A stretch of DNA of 9,339 bases from Phycisphaerae bacterium (GCA_014380825.1 JACMJD010000079.1:1-9339), one strand, 5' to 3'; positions 1 to 7,301 are shown, numbered from the stretch's first letter. Translations and numbers: made by a program. The notes: a model not told the origin generated them from the sequence alone.

Positions 1-23
1 CTAAACGAGGGTGCGCGAGTTGA

Positions 24-1343
24 TTACTTATCCAACCCGAGCCGTTTGTACTTCTCGCGGTACTTCTCCCAGAGCTTGGTCTGCTTGTTCGACAGATCAA
101 CCTCGCGACCTTGAATGAACGCACGCTCGACCTGCGTCGGCGTTTCGAGGATGTCGCCGCTGCACACGATCAGCGTGGCATCCTTGTTCGGCTCAATCGT
201 GCCGACGCGATCTGCCACACCCAAGATCTGCGCGGGCCACAGGGTGATTGATTTCATCGCATCATCCGGCGAAAGCCCGAACGCGGCGGCGGTTGCAGCG
301 TGGTACGGCAGATTGCGAACCATCGACGCGCGACGATCCGCCGAGATGCAGAATCGGATGCCGGCTTCTTTCAATCGCGCCGGCAACGTGAAGGCTGCGT
401 CGTAGTCGTCGCCGCGACGCGTGGGCATGCGCTGCACGCCGTCGATGATCACCGGGACGTCGTACTTCTTCAGCAGGTCGGCACAAAGCACCGCGTCGTA
501 TCCTCCGACGATGATCAGCTTCAGCTTTTCCTTAGCGGCGAAGGCGACCGCGCTTTGGATCTGAAGCTGATCGTTGGCCTCGACGATCAGCGGGATCTTC
601 CCTTCGAGCAGCGGGATCATCGCTTCCCAGCGGGCGTCGAAATCGAGCTGCGGGTTTGATTGCTTAGCGGTTTGATACGCCCGCGCATCGGCGGTCGTCT
701 GGCTGATCTGCTTGAGCGCCTCATCGCGACGCTGATTCTGTTGGCGCTCGGTGTCGCGCATCCACCACGCCCGTGCCGGCGCCATGCGCGGCCACTGAAC
801 GTGCATGCCGACCGGAGACTTCAGCGTCATGTCTTCCCACGTCCACCCGTCGAGCTGGAGCACGGCGCTGGTGCCGGAGATCAGCCCGCCGCCGGGCGCG
901 GTGACGGAAAGGAGGATGCCGTTTGATCGCGCGACGGGAATCAGTTCGCTGTCCGGATTGACGCCCACTTCCGCTCGGACGTTCGGGTTGACCGAGCCGA
1001 CTTCGTTCTGATCGCGCGTCGCGCGCACCGCGTCGATCTCGATCAGGCCGAGCTCGGAATTGGCGTTGAACAGCGCGGGATACACGCGCTTGCCGGTGCA
1101 ATCGATCCGCTGCACGCTGGCGCTACTCGCCCGCCCGTTGATGTCCTTGCCAACGGCGACGATCTTGCCGTTCTCAAACAGAACCTCGCCGCCGCGGATG
1201 ACTTCGCCGGACATCGTGTAGACGTCGCCGCCGAACAGCAGGATCGGCTGCTTCTGCGGCGAGCCGGGGATTTCGTCAGAGGCGATCGTGAGTGTTGCGC
1301 ACAAAACCATTGCGACGGAAAGCAGATTTCGAAAAGTTGTCAT
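24..1343 (-). CDS. Exported amidohydrolase-like protein lacking most metal ligands
   Basis: 439 residues from the ATG at 1343. A TTG four codons upstream (1355) is also in frame, and neither start has a strong ribosome binding site. The N-terminus (MTTFRNLLSVAMVLCATLT, then IASDE) looks like a signal peptide, so the protein is probably periplasmic. The amidohydrolase fold is supported by the N-terminal beta segment (residues 33-90), the conserved stretch NPNVRAEVGVNPDSEL (119-134), GLISGTSA (153-160), and the closing ITLWPAQILG plus GTIEPNKDATLIV (366-393). The family is the imidazolonepropionase-related amidohydrolases (COG1228 type). The usual HxH after strand 1 is N-S-E (95-97); later ligand His positions are replaced (VEAND, 254-258; VGGYD, 279-283). 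Only the Asp of the last strand seems kept (D336 in ISADRR). A hydrolytic role is therefore doubtful; a partner or binding role for the neighbouring amidohydrolase is an inference. As I recall, related proteins in other phyla also lack HxH, which argues against recent decay. Confidence 0.85.
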   Translation of the reverse strand: MTTFRNLLSVAMVLCATLTIASDEIPGSPQKQPILLFGGDVYTMSGEVIRGGEVLFENGKIVAVGKDINGRASSASVQRIDCTGKRVYPALFNANSELGLIEIDAVRATRDQNEVGSVNPNVRAEVGVNPDSELIPVARSNGILLSVTAPGGGLISGTSAVLQLDGWTWEDMTLKSPVGMHVQWPRMAPARAWWMRDTERQQNQRRDEALKQISQTTADARAYQTAKQSNPQLDFDARWEAMIPLLEGKIPLIVEANDQLQIQSAVAFAAKEKLKLIIVGGYDAVLCADLLKKYDVPVIIDGVQRMPTRRGDDYDAAFTLPARLKEAGIRFCISADRRASMVRNLPYHAATAAAFGLSPDDAMKSITLWPAQILGVADRVGTIEPNKDATLIVCSGDILETPTQVERAFIQGREVDLSNKQTKLWEKYREKYKRLGLDK

Positions 1344-1366
1344 AGCGTCGTCCAATTCAAATGCGA

Positions 1367-1444
1367 TGTCATGCTGAGGTACTCCGAAGCATCTTGCGTC
1401 AACTGCGATTGAAGCCAGATCCTTCGGAGTACCTCAGGATGACA
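1367..1444. repeat. Inverted pair of REP-like hairpins (REPIN-like)
   Basis: Two 28-base arms (1367-1394 and 1417-1444) are inverted copies separated by 22 bases. Each arm reads, 5' to 3', a TGTC foot, a 5-base stem side, GAGGTACTCCGA, the other stem side, then CT. Each arm can fold alone: 5 outer base pairs, a tandem G-A/A-G mismatch, 2 G-C pairs and a TACT loop. The left arm has ATGCT/AGCAT stem sides and the right arm (minus strand) has ATCCT/AGGAT. The only two differences between the arms are thus a compensatory pair. The element lies 20 bases past the stop of the long amidohydrolase gene and 23 bases before the ATG of the next, so it would be in the mRNA of both if they are co-transcribed. 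A terminator or RNA-stabilising role is possible. Similar TGTCATCCTGAG...GAAGGATCT palindromes are, from memory, dispersed in several soil phyla. Confidence 0.85.
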
Positions 1445-1464
1445 GGCTTTTTCGTTCTCGGTCG

Positions 1465-4400
1465 TCACTCGTGTCCGTGCTCCGAGTGGCCGCAGAAGAT
1501 GTCCTCGTTCGGCCACAGTTCGCTGCCGCGGACGGGGCGGTCGCCTTCGGCGCCGTCGCTGAGCTCTTCGCCGCTGGTAAGGATTCGCTGCACGAGAGCA
1601 ACGCGCATCTCCCGAACTTTCGCTCGCGCTTTCGCGTCCGATTCGCGGTCGAAATATTTGCGACCGTCAACCCACGTCTGCTCGACACGGCCGAGCGTGC
1701 TCAGCGGCGAGCCGTTCCAGACGACGATGTCGGCATCTTTACCAACCTCGATCGAGCCGACGTATTTGTCGATCCGCAGTTGCTTGGCCGGGTTGAGCGT
1801 GACGAACTTGAGGGCTTCGACTTCGCTCACCCCGCCATACTTCACGGCCTTGGCGGCTTCGAGATTCAGGCGTCTTGCGAGCTCGGCATCGTCCGAGTTG
1901 AAGCTGACGTTCACGCCGGCGTTATGCATCAGCACGCCGTTGAACGGAATCGCGTCGTACACCTCGAACTTGTACGCCCACCAATCGCTGAACGAGCTGG
2001 CCGTCGCACCGTGCTTCGCCATCGCGTCGGCGACTTTGTAACCCTCGAGGATGTGCTGGAGCGAACCGATCTGGACCTTGAAATCTTCAAGTACGCGCAG
2101 CATCGCGAGGATTTCATCCTGGCGATAACTGTGACAGTGAATCCAGCGCTGCTTGTTCAGTATCTCGACGATCGCATCGAGTTCCAGATCGCGTCGCGGC
2201 GGAAGTTTTCCTTTCGGATCCGCCTTGAATTCGCTCCCATCACGCTCGTAATCGCGCGCGGCCTTGAACTCGTCACGCACGATCTGCTCGACGCCGAGCC
2301 GTGTCTGCGGATAGCGCGTGCGACGGGCGTCGGAGATATCCCAGTTGCTCTGCTTCACGTTTTCGCCCAGCGCGAACTTGATGCCCGCCGGAGCGTTTTC
2401 AAACTTCATCTGTTCGCCGGTTGCGCCCCAGCGAAGCTTGATGACCTGATTCTGTCCGCCGATCGGATTGGCGCTGCCGTGCAGAATGTTCGAGCTGGTG
2501 ACGCCGCCGGCAAGTTGGCGGTAGATGTTGATGTCGTCGGGGTTGATGAAGTCGCCGATGCGAACCTCGGCGGTGATGGCTTGGCCGGATTCGTTCACCC
2601 CTCCGTCGGTGGCGATGTGACTGTGGCAATCGATGATGCCGGGGGAGATGTGCTTGCCCTGGCAGTCGATCACGGTCGCGCCGTCCGGAATGCCGACCGC
2701 CTCCTGCGATCGGAAGATCCGCGTGATCTTTCCTCGCTCGACGACAACGTTGCCGTTCTGAATGATTCCGTCCGGCCCGCTGGTCCAAACCGTCGCGTTC
2801 GTGAACACGACGGCCGCGGGTTGATCGGGCAGACCGTCGCGCCCGAAATCGCCGAGCGGATAGTTGACGGCGAAGAGCGCGTCTTTGATGACCGGCTTGC
2901 TGGTTGCCTCGCGTCCGGCGCCACCGCGACGACCGCGGCGGGGACGATCGGCGTCAGGTTCGTCGGGTTCTTCCGCGCTCGCGACGGTCGTGTTCGGCTG
3001 CGTGGAGGGCGTTGCAACTTGTGCGGTGCCGCCGGGTTGGTCTTCGGTGGGGGGCGCATCTGCTTTCGCTAAGCCGCGAGCGGCGGATGCGTCAGTCGGT
3101 TGCGTGGCGGGCTGCGTTGCCGCCACTTCGCGCGCGGTGGCGGTTTGTGTTGCGGTGATCGCGACCAGCGTTCCGTCCGGTTTCACCGCGTCGCCCATCC
3201 ATGTGGGCGGCTTGTCGGAATCGTTCACGTTCGCGCTGACCTGGATCACGCCTTTCGTGCCGAGCAGCGATTCACCGTCAAACGTGAATCCGATCCGGCC
3301 ATTGGCGAGCGTGACGTGCTTCGCGTCGATCTCGGCGGGGCGGGTCGTCGGTCGCGTGGTTGCAGGACTCGTCGCCGGATCAGTCCGTTCGCGTGCGAGC
3401 TTGCCGGTGAGTTTTTCCATCTCGCCGCTGATCGTGACGATGAGCGAGCGATCGCCCAGCTTCATGGTCCATCGGCCGCGACCATCGAAGAGGGGAACGG
3501 TCGTGACTTCGAATCGTTTTCCGTCGACCCACGTTTCAAGGACTTTGGTTTTCTCGTTGAACAGATCGCCGTCGGTGATGACGAAGCTGCCGGCCTTGCC
3601 GACCTCGAGCGTGCCGTGCGTGCTGGTCGCGCCGAAGAGTTCAGCCGGCGCAACCGTCATTGCGCGAAGCGCGGCATCGGGCGACAGACCGCGAACAACC
3701 GCGCGACGGACGGAGGCGAGGAATGTTCCTTTGTCTCGCAGGCCGTGCGTGGTGAGGGCGATCTTCACGCCCGCCTTGTCGAGGCGTGCTGGATTTTCCG
3801 CGGACAGATCCCAGTCCATGAGATCTTCCAGTGACACGTTGTTCGCCTGCTCGGGACTCGCGACCTGCGGCGCTCGCGTGAAATTCACCGGCACGAGCAC
3901 CGGCCGTTTGGTGGCGGCGACGTCGCTCAGGCGGCGATACTCCATGCCGGAGCCGCGGACGATCACGTTCAGATCGAACTCGCGCCCAACCGCGTCGGCG
4001 CGCATCGCGTACAGCTCGTCGCCGGCGTCGATGATGAACGGCGTTTTGCTGGTGAGCTGCGCATTGAGCGCATCCAGCGCATCGTTTCGCTCAGGCGTTC
4101 GTGTCTTCGGATCCGCCTCGTGCGCTTTCCACGCCTGGCCATACCACTGGGCGTCGTATAGCGCCTGTCGCACGAGCGTGAACGCGCCCATGGGCGAATC
4201 GGGATACGTCGTCTCGTCTTCGCGCGCGGCCGGGCGCTCGGAGCGGGGCACGCGCGGGATCGTCAAGCTCGCGTGCTGCGCCACTCGGCCGTTGATGATC
4301 GCCTTCGTGCCGGTTTCGTCATTCGTGCTGATCAGCGCGCTCGTGCCTTTAAGCAGCCCGTACGACGGCGCGGCCAACCGTGCGACGAAGCCCTGGCTGC

Positions 4401-4863
4401 GGAGTTTCTTGTTCGCCTCGGCGTCGGGTTTGTAGATGCGATCGCCACGCACTTGCGGGACGATCATCGGGTTCCAATATCGCGCGCCGGTCGCATCGAG
4501 CATCGCCGGATCAGATTTGCTCGCGTCGGCGGGCAGCTCGTTGAAGCCGTCGATCAGGCCGGCGTAGATCGTCTTGCCGGTGCAGTCCCACGCTCGCGCG
4601 TCGGCTGGGGCTTTCACTTCGCTCGTGCCGACGGCGACGATCTTGCCATCGCGCACGACCAGCGTGCCGCGCTCGATCGATTTGCCCGGCGCGATCACGA
4701 TCTTCGCGCCGACTAGCGCATGACACGCGGGCGTGTTGTCGCGCAAACCATTCGGCGGAACGGTCGACGGCGGCTGAGCCAGCAGCAGCGAGACAGCGAG
4801 GCTGAAAATTGAAATCGCGCACGCGACGAGGACAGACCCGCGAATAAAACGGTGGGTTTGCAT
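1465..4863 (-). CDS. Exported two-module amidohydrolase fusion protein
   Basis: 1132 residues from the ATG at 4863, chosen because AAAGGA lies 8 bases upstream; an in-frame GTG at 4923 has no such support. Residues 1-30 form a signal peptide (hydrophobic 10-28, then LLLAQ). Module 1 (about 45-452) has the amidohydrolase outline, including GLLKGTSALI (169-178) and VAPAELFGA plus GTLEVGKAGSFVI, but its HxH is F-N-E (107-109) and the later His and Asp ligand positions are gone. A beta-rich segment follows (about 462-573), split by a Thr/Arg/Pro insert (497-511), then a disordered linker (about 578-652). Module 2 (about 685-1090) is canonical: DCHSHI (H747, H749), IHCHS (H909/H911), SLQHILEGYK (H937), NSDD (D991/D992), and VTLNPAKQLRID with GSIEVGKDADIVVW. 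It should be a metal-dependent hydrolase of cyclic amides or peptide-like substrates (imidazolonepropionase-related, COG1228 type); the substrate cannot be read from sequence. The tail ends in CGHSEHGHE. It is about twice the usual family length because of the fusion. Confidence 0.9.
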   Translation of the reverse strand: MQTHRFIRGSVLVACAISIFSLAVSLLLAQPPSTVPPNGLRDNTPACHALVGAKIVIAPGKSIERGTLVVRDGKIVAVGTSEVKAPADARAWDCTGKTIYAGLIDGFNELPADASKSDPAMLDATGARYWNPMIVPQVRGDRIYKPDAEANKKLRSQGFVARLAAPSYGLLKGTSALISTNDETGTKAIINGRVAQHASLTIPRVPRSERPAAREDETTYPDSPMGAFTLVRQALYDAQWYGQAWKAHEADPKTRTPERNDALDALNAQLTSKTPFIIDAGDELYAMRADAVGREFDLNVIVRGSGMEYRRLSDVAATKRPVLVPVNFTRAPQVASPEQANNVSLEDLMDWDLSAENPARLDKAGVKIALTTHGLRDKGTFLASVRRAVVRGLSPDAALRAMTVAPAELFGATSTHGTLEVGKAGSFVITDGDLFNEKTKVLETWVDGKRFEVTTVPLFDGRGRWTMKLGDRSLIVTISGEMEKLTGKLARERTDPATSPATTRPTTRPAEIDAKHVTLANGRIGFTFDGESLLGTKGVIQVSANVNDSDKPPTWMGDAVKPDGTLVAITATQTATAREVAATQPATQPTDASAARGLAKADAPPTEDQPGGTAQVATPSTQPNTTVASAEEPDEPDADRPRRGRRGGAGREATSKPVIKDALFAVNYPLGDFGRDGLPDQPAAVVFTNATVWTSGPDGIIQNGNVVVERGKITRIFRSQEAVGIPDGATVIDCQGKHISPGIIDCHSHIATDGGVNESGQAITAEVRIGDFINPDDINIYRQLAGGVTSSNILHGSANPIGGQNQVIKLRWGATGEQMKFENAPAGIKFALGENVKQSNWDISDARRTRYPQTRLGVEQIVRDEFKAARDYERDGSEFKADPKGKLPPRRDLELDAIVEILNKQRWIHCHSYRQDEILAMLRVLEDFKVQIGSLQHILEGYKVADAMAKHGATASSFSDWWAYKFEVYDAIPFNGVLMHNAGVNVSFNSDDAELARRLNLEAAKAVKYGGVSEVEALKFVTLNPAKQLRIDKYVGSIEVGKDADIVVWNGSPLSTLGRVEQTWVDGRKYFDRESDAKARAKVREMRVALVQRILTSGEELSDGAEGDRPVRGSELWPNEDIFCGHSEHGHE
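2908..3132 (-). other. Low-complexity linker between the two amidohydrolase modules
   Basis: Encodes residues about 578-652 of the fusion protein. It is rich in Ala, Thr, Gln, Pro and Glu (AATQPATQPTDAS at 581-593; STQPNTTVASAEEPDEPDAD at 620-639), followed by a basic Arg/Gly block (RPRRGRRGGAGR, 640-651). It is probably disordered and lets the modules move apart. A second, shorter Pro-rich insert (TSPATTRPTTRPA, 498-510, near 3334-3372) interrupts the beta segment just before it. Such TRP/TQP linkers are, from memory, typical of Phycisphaerae-type planctomycetes. Confidence 0.7.
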
Positions 4864-4871
4864 GCGTTGGT

Positions 4872-4877
4872 TCCTTT
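4872..4877 (-). promoter_or_regulatory. Ribosome binding site of the fusion amidohydrolase
   Basis: The minus strand reads AAAGGA, 8 bases before the ATG at 4863. It decides the start in favour of MQTHRF, directly followed by a signal peptide, over the upstream GTG at 4923, which would place 20 unlikely residues before the signal peptide. Confidence 0.75.
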
Positions 4878-4968
4878 GAGGTCGGCCAAAATGATACCGG
4901 CCGGAATGGAACAACGCACACACGGAGTTGCGCGAATCGAGCGGAAGGAGGTTACGCGGCCGTCAGGA

Positions 4969-5718
4969 CTAGCGGCGACGGCGAGCCAGCAGCAGCAATG
5001 GCGCCAGCGCAATCGCGCTCGTCGGTTCGGGGACGACCGAATTCAATGCGTTGGACCAGGCGGCGCCGATCTTGGCGTAGCCGGAGTCATTCGGATGGAT
5101 GCCGTCCCAGAAATCCGTCTGAAGGTTCAGGCCGCTGGCGGTGTCGACGAATCGGACGTCATGATTGTGTGCCGCAACCCGCGCGATCACATCCGGCAGG
5201 CCGGCGTTGTAGATATCGACGCCCGGAAACAGATATCCGGTCGGATGATACCAGTCTCGGATCGCCGGAATATTGCTGACCAGCACGGTCACGTCGCCGG
5301 CGATGTTGAACGTTTCGTTCAACAGAGATTCCATATCCGCCAGCGCCTGGTTGGCGCGTAGTTGGAAATTGTCATTTGCGACGTCAGTGACCCAGGCGAA
5401 TTCATTTGTGCCGGCCGTCAGCAGAACGACCTGCCCGAAGCCGGAGTGTTTCGGAATCGTGGTGATCGTGTTGGTGCGGATCGTGTTGATCGTGAAACCG
5501 CCCCAGCCTTCGTCCTGATTGTCGTCGAACGCTCCATCTGCGCGGCGGCCAAGGAAGTCAATGCGGTCGCCGAACACGTCTTTGACGTGCTCGCGATAGC
5601 CGCCCATCTCACTGCTGCCCACGCCGCTGGTCAGCGAATCGCCGATCGGCGAGACTGTGACCACGCCTAATGCCGGCACGGCAAGCAGGACAACAACCAG
5701 ACAAAATGTAAACTTCAT
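4969..5718 (-). CDS. Exported GDSL/SGNH hydrolase with PEP-CTERM sorting signal
   Basis: 249 residues from the ATG at 5718, which has AAGGAGG 7 bases upstream. The open frame continues 48 codons upstream, but that stretch does not look coding and would bury the signal peptide. Residues 1-18 are a signal peptide (FCLVVVLLAVPALG). The SGNH-hydrolase blocks are all visible: block I PIGDSLTSG with nucleophile S28; block II EGWGGFTI (70-77); block III TAGTNE with oxyanion Asn N105; block V DGIHPNDSGY with D205 and H208. The enzyme should be an esterase or acylhydrolase, perhaps removing acyl groups from polysaccharide or lipid; the substrate is unknown. The C-terminus is a PEP-CTERM signal: VPEPTS (229-234), a hydrophobic run (AIALAPLLLLA) and RRRR at the end. 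Such tails are processed by exosortases, so the mature enzyme is probably surface-associated or secreted. The next gene in the same direction starts about 105 bases downstream. Confidence 0.92.
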   Translation of the reverse strand: MKFTFCLVVVLLAVPALGVVTVSPIGDSLTSGVGSSEMGGYREHVKDVFGDRIDFLGRRADGAFDDNQDEGWGGFTINTIRTNTITTIPKHSGFGQVVLLTAGTNEFAWVTDVANDNFQLRANQALADMESLLNETFNIAGDVTVLVSNIPAIRDWYHPTGYLFPGVDIYNAGLPDVIARVAAHNHDVRFVDTASGLNLQTDFWDGIHPNDSGYAKIGAAWSNALNSVVPEPTSAIALAPLLLLARRRR

Positions 5719-5725
5719 GCTCCGG

Positions 5726-5732
5726 CCTCCTT
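5726..5732 (-). promoter_or_regulatory. Ribosome binding site of the GDSL hydrolase
   Basis: The minus strand reads AAGGAGG, a near-perfect Shine-Dalgarno sequence, 7 bases before the ATG at 5718. It fixes the start at MKFTFCLVVV, which begins a clean signal peptide. Confidence 0.9.
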
Positions 5733-5850
5733 GATGAGCCTGTGCTGCGGACGGTATTTCAGGCGTAACATAGTCCGAATGAGGCGAGGCGCGAGCGCTT
5801 GAATTTGACAACGCGTAAGCCAAGCAAGAACGCGCTGATTCGGCGCGTCC

Positions 5851-5856
5851 GAGGGA
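5851..5856 (+). promoter_or_regulatory. Probable ribosome binding site of the efflux lipoprotein gene
   Basis: GAGGGA lies 8 bases before the ATG at 5865. The match is moderate, but it agrees with the lipoprotein signal starting at that ATG. The in-frame TTG at 5799 would add 22 residues that no lipoprotein signal needs. Confidence 0.55.
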
Positions 5857-5864
5857 ACGCAACG

Positions 5865-7301
5865 ATGAAATTTGTTTCGATGATGAACGTCACGATGGCC
5901 ACCACCGCGATTCTGGGCGCTGCGATGATTGCCGGCTGCTCAGTCGGGCCGGATTACAAACCGCCGCAGCCGAAGCTGCCCGAGAGTTACGGCGCGACCA
6001 CCCAGCCGACATCGTGGATCGAGCTTCGGCAATGGTGGACAACTTTTAATGACAAGACGCTGGATTCGCTGATCGATCGCGCTGCGGTCGCAAACCTGGA
6101 TCTCAAGCTCGCGGCCGCGCGCATTCGCGAGGCGCGCGCGGCACGCGGTGTGGTGAATGCGGATTTCTATCCATCCGTCGACGGCACCGGTTCGTTCCGG
6201 CGATCGCGCGACAGCCAGACCGCGTTCAACAACGGAAATGATGCGGGTGATTTCGGCGGCTCACAAGTTGAGCGAAACCTGTTCGAAGTCGGTTTCGATT
6301 CAACGTGGGAGATCGACGTGTTCGGAGGCGTGCGCCGCTCGGTCGAGGCGGCCAACGCGGACATTCAGGTGTCGATCGAAGATCAGCGCGATGTGCTGGT
6401 GACGCTGCTGGGCGACGTCGCGCGAAATTACGTCGAGCTGCGTGGCCGACAGCGCCGGCTGGCGATCACGCGGGCAAACTTGAAGAGCCAGCAGGAAACG
6501 CTGGAACTGACGCGCGCACGTTTCAACGCCGGCATGGTAGGCGAGCTCGACTTCGCACGATCAAAGGCGCTGGCGGATACGACGGCGGCGCAGCTTCCGC
6601 TCATTCAGCAGAACGTCAAGGAATCCATCCATCGGCTGAGCGTGCTGATCGGGCGCGAGCCATCGGCGCTCCTTCAGGAGCTGGGAACCGAAGGGCCGAT
6701 CCCGGTGAGCGTGTCGGAGCTGCCGGTGGGGATGCCAAGCGATCTGCTTCGTCGCCGGCCCGACATTCGCCGGGCTGAACGCCAACTGGCCGCGCAATCC
6801 GCGCGCATCGGCGTGGCGACCGCGGATCTGTTCCCGCGATTCTCGCTCACCGGCTCGCTCGGACTTCAAAGCGAAGAGTTCAAGGATCTCGGCAACTCCG
6901 AAAGCATCTTCTTCAACTATGGCCCGGGCTTTCGGTGGAATTTGTTTAACGCGGGAAAGTTCCGATCGAACATCGCCGTGCAGAACGCGCGCGAGGAACA
7001 GCAGCTCGTGCTGTACGAGCAAACGGTGCTGAATTCGCTGGAAGAAGTGGAAAATGCGCTGACCGCCTTTCAGCTCGAGCAGAACAGGCGGACTTCGTTG
7101 CAGAGCTCAGTCGAAGCGAATCGACGCGCGGTGACGCTGGCGAACGATCTCTACTCGCGCGGGTTGACCGATTACCTCGCCGTGCAGGAAACGCAGCGCA
7201 ATTTGCTGTCGGCGGAGGATCAACTCGCGCTGAGCGAGCAGGCGGTGTCGTCGAATTTGGTGGCGCTGTACAAGGCGCTGGGCGGTGGTTGGGAAGAATA
7301 A
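5865..7301 (+). CDS. Outer-membrane efflux lipoprotein, NodT/OprM family (TolC-like)
   Basis: 478 residues from the ATG at 5865. The N-terminus is a lipoprotein signal with lipobox IAGC (C25), followed by the family hallmark SVGPDYKPP. The mature protein should be acylated at C25 and form a trimeric outer-membrane channel that, with an inner-membrane pump (usually RND) and a periplasmic adaptor, exports drugs, metals or other small molecules. Both internal repeats of the outer-membrane factor fold are visible: the first has the barrel strand FEVGFDSTWEIDVFGG (140-155) and the helix RARFNAGMVGELDFARSKA; the second has LPVGMPSDLLRRRPDIRRAE (286-305), SLTGSLGL, and GPGFRWNLFNAGKF (353-366). The C-terminus LVALYKALGGGWEE is typical. 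Length and motifs are normal, so the gene looks intact. No adaptor or pump gene lies beside it: both neighbours are on the opposite strand, so it is probably transcribed alone and shared by pumps encoded elsewhere. The pump type cannot be inferred. Confidence 0.96.
   Translation: MKFVSMMNVTMATTAILGAAMIAGCSVGPDYKPPQPKLPESYGATTQPTSWIELRQWWTTFNDKTLDSLIDRAAVANLDLKLAAARIREARAARGVVNADFYPSVDGTGSFRRSRDSQTAFNNGNDAGDFGGSQVERNLFEVGFDSTWEIDVFGGVRRSVEAANADIQVSIEDQRDVLVTLLGDVARNYVELRGRQRRLAITRANLKSQQETLELTRARFNAGMVGELDFARSKALADTTAAQLPLIQQNVKESIHRLSVLIGREPSALLQELGTEGPIPVSVSELPVGMPSDLLRRRPDIRRAERQLAAQSARIGVATADLFPRFSLTGSLGLQSEEFKDLGNSESIFFNYGPGFRWNLFNAGKFRSNIAVQNAREEQQLVLYEQTVLNSLEEVENALTAFQLEQNRRTSLQSSVEANRRAVTLANDLYSRGLTDYLAVQETQRNLLSAEDQLALSEQAVSSNLVALYKALGGGWEE

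Larger units (their letters stand above)
5719..5864. promoter_or_regulatory. Divergent intergenic region
   Basis: These 146 bases separate two divergent starts, so promoters for both genes should lie here. On the plus strand a perfect TTGACA (5805-5810) has no convincing -10 box at the normal distance. On the minus strand TATGTT (near 5768-5773) resembles a -10 box but lacks a clear -35. A 6-bp GC-rich hairpin (ACGCGC, 7-base loop, GCGCGT; 5830-5848) sits just ahead of the efflux gene's ribosome binding site. No promoter can be assigned with confidence. Confidence 0.4.

Noticed and set aside
1..23. Possible end of another gene at the left edge
   Set aside because: Only 23 bases are visible before the stop of the first gene; nothing can be supported.
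1471..4435. Long plus-strand open frames (533 and 523 codons) opposite the fusion amidohydrolase
   Set aside because: They lack recognisable motifs and are rich in Arg/Ala/Val or Ser/Arg as expected from reading the wrong strand of a GC-rich gene. The minus-strand protein has clear domains, signal peptide and ribosome binding site over the same bases.
4884..4902. GGCC...GGCC dyad upstream of the fusion amidohydrolase as a terminator or operator
   Set aside because: Only a 4-bp stem of a self-complementary tetramer with no T-run after it; expected by chance in this composition.
4945..4952. Plus-strand AAGGAGGT, a perfect Shine-Dalgarno match
   Set aside because: No start codon at proper distance opens a plausible gene; the plus strand downstream is antisense to the GDSL hydrolase. 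Taken as chance.
5805..5810. Perfect TTGACA as a -35 box for the efflux gene
   Set aside because: At 16-18 bases downstream there is only GC-rich sequence around GAACGC, with no -10-like hexamer. A single hexamer match is not enough.
5799..5864. 22-residue N-terminal extension of the efflux lipoprotein from a TTG
   Set aside because: It would put a basic stretch before a complete lipoprotein signal; the ATG at 5865 with GAGGGA upstream fits better.
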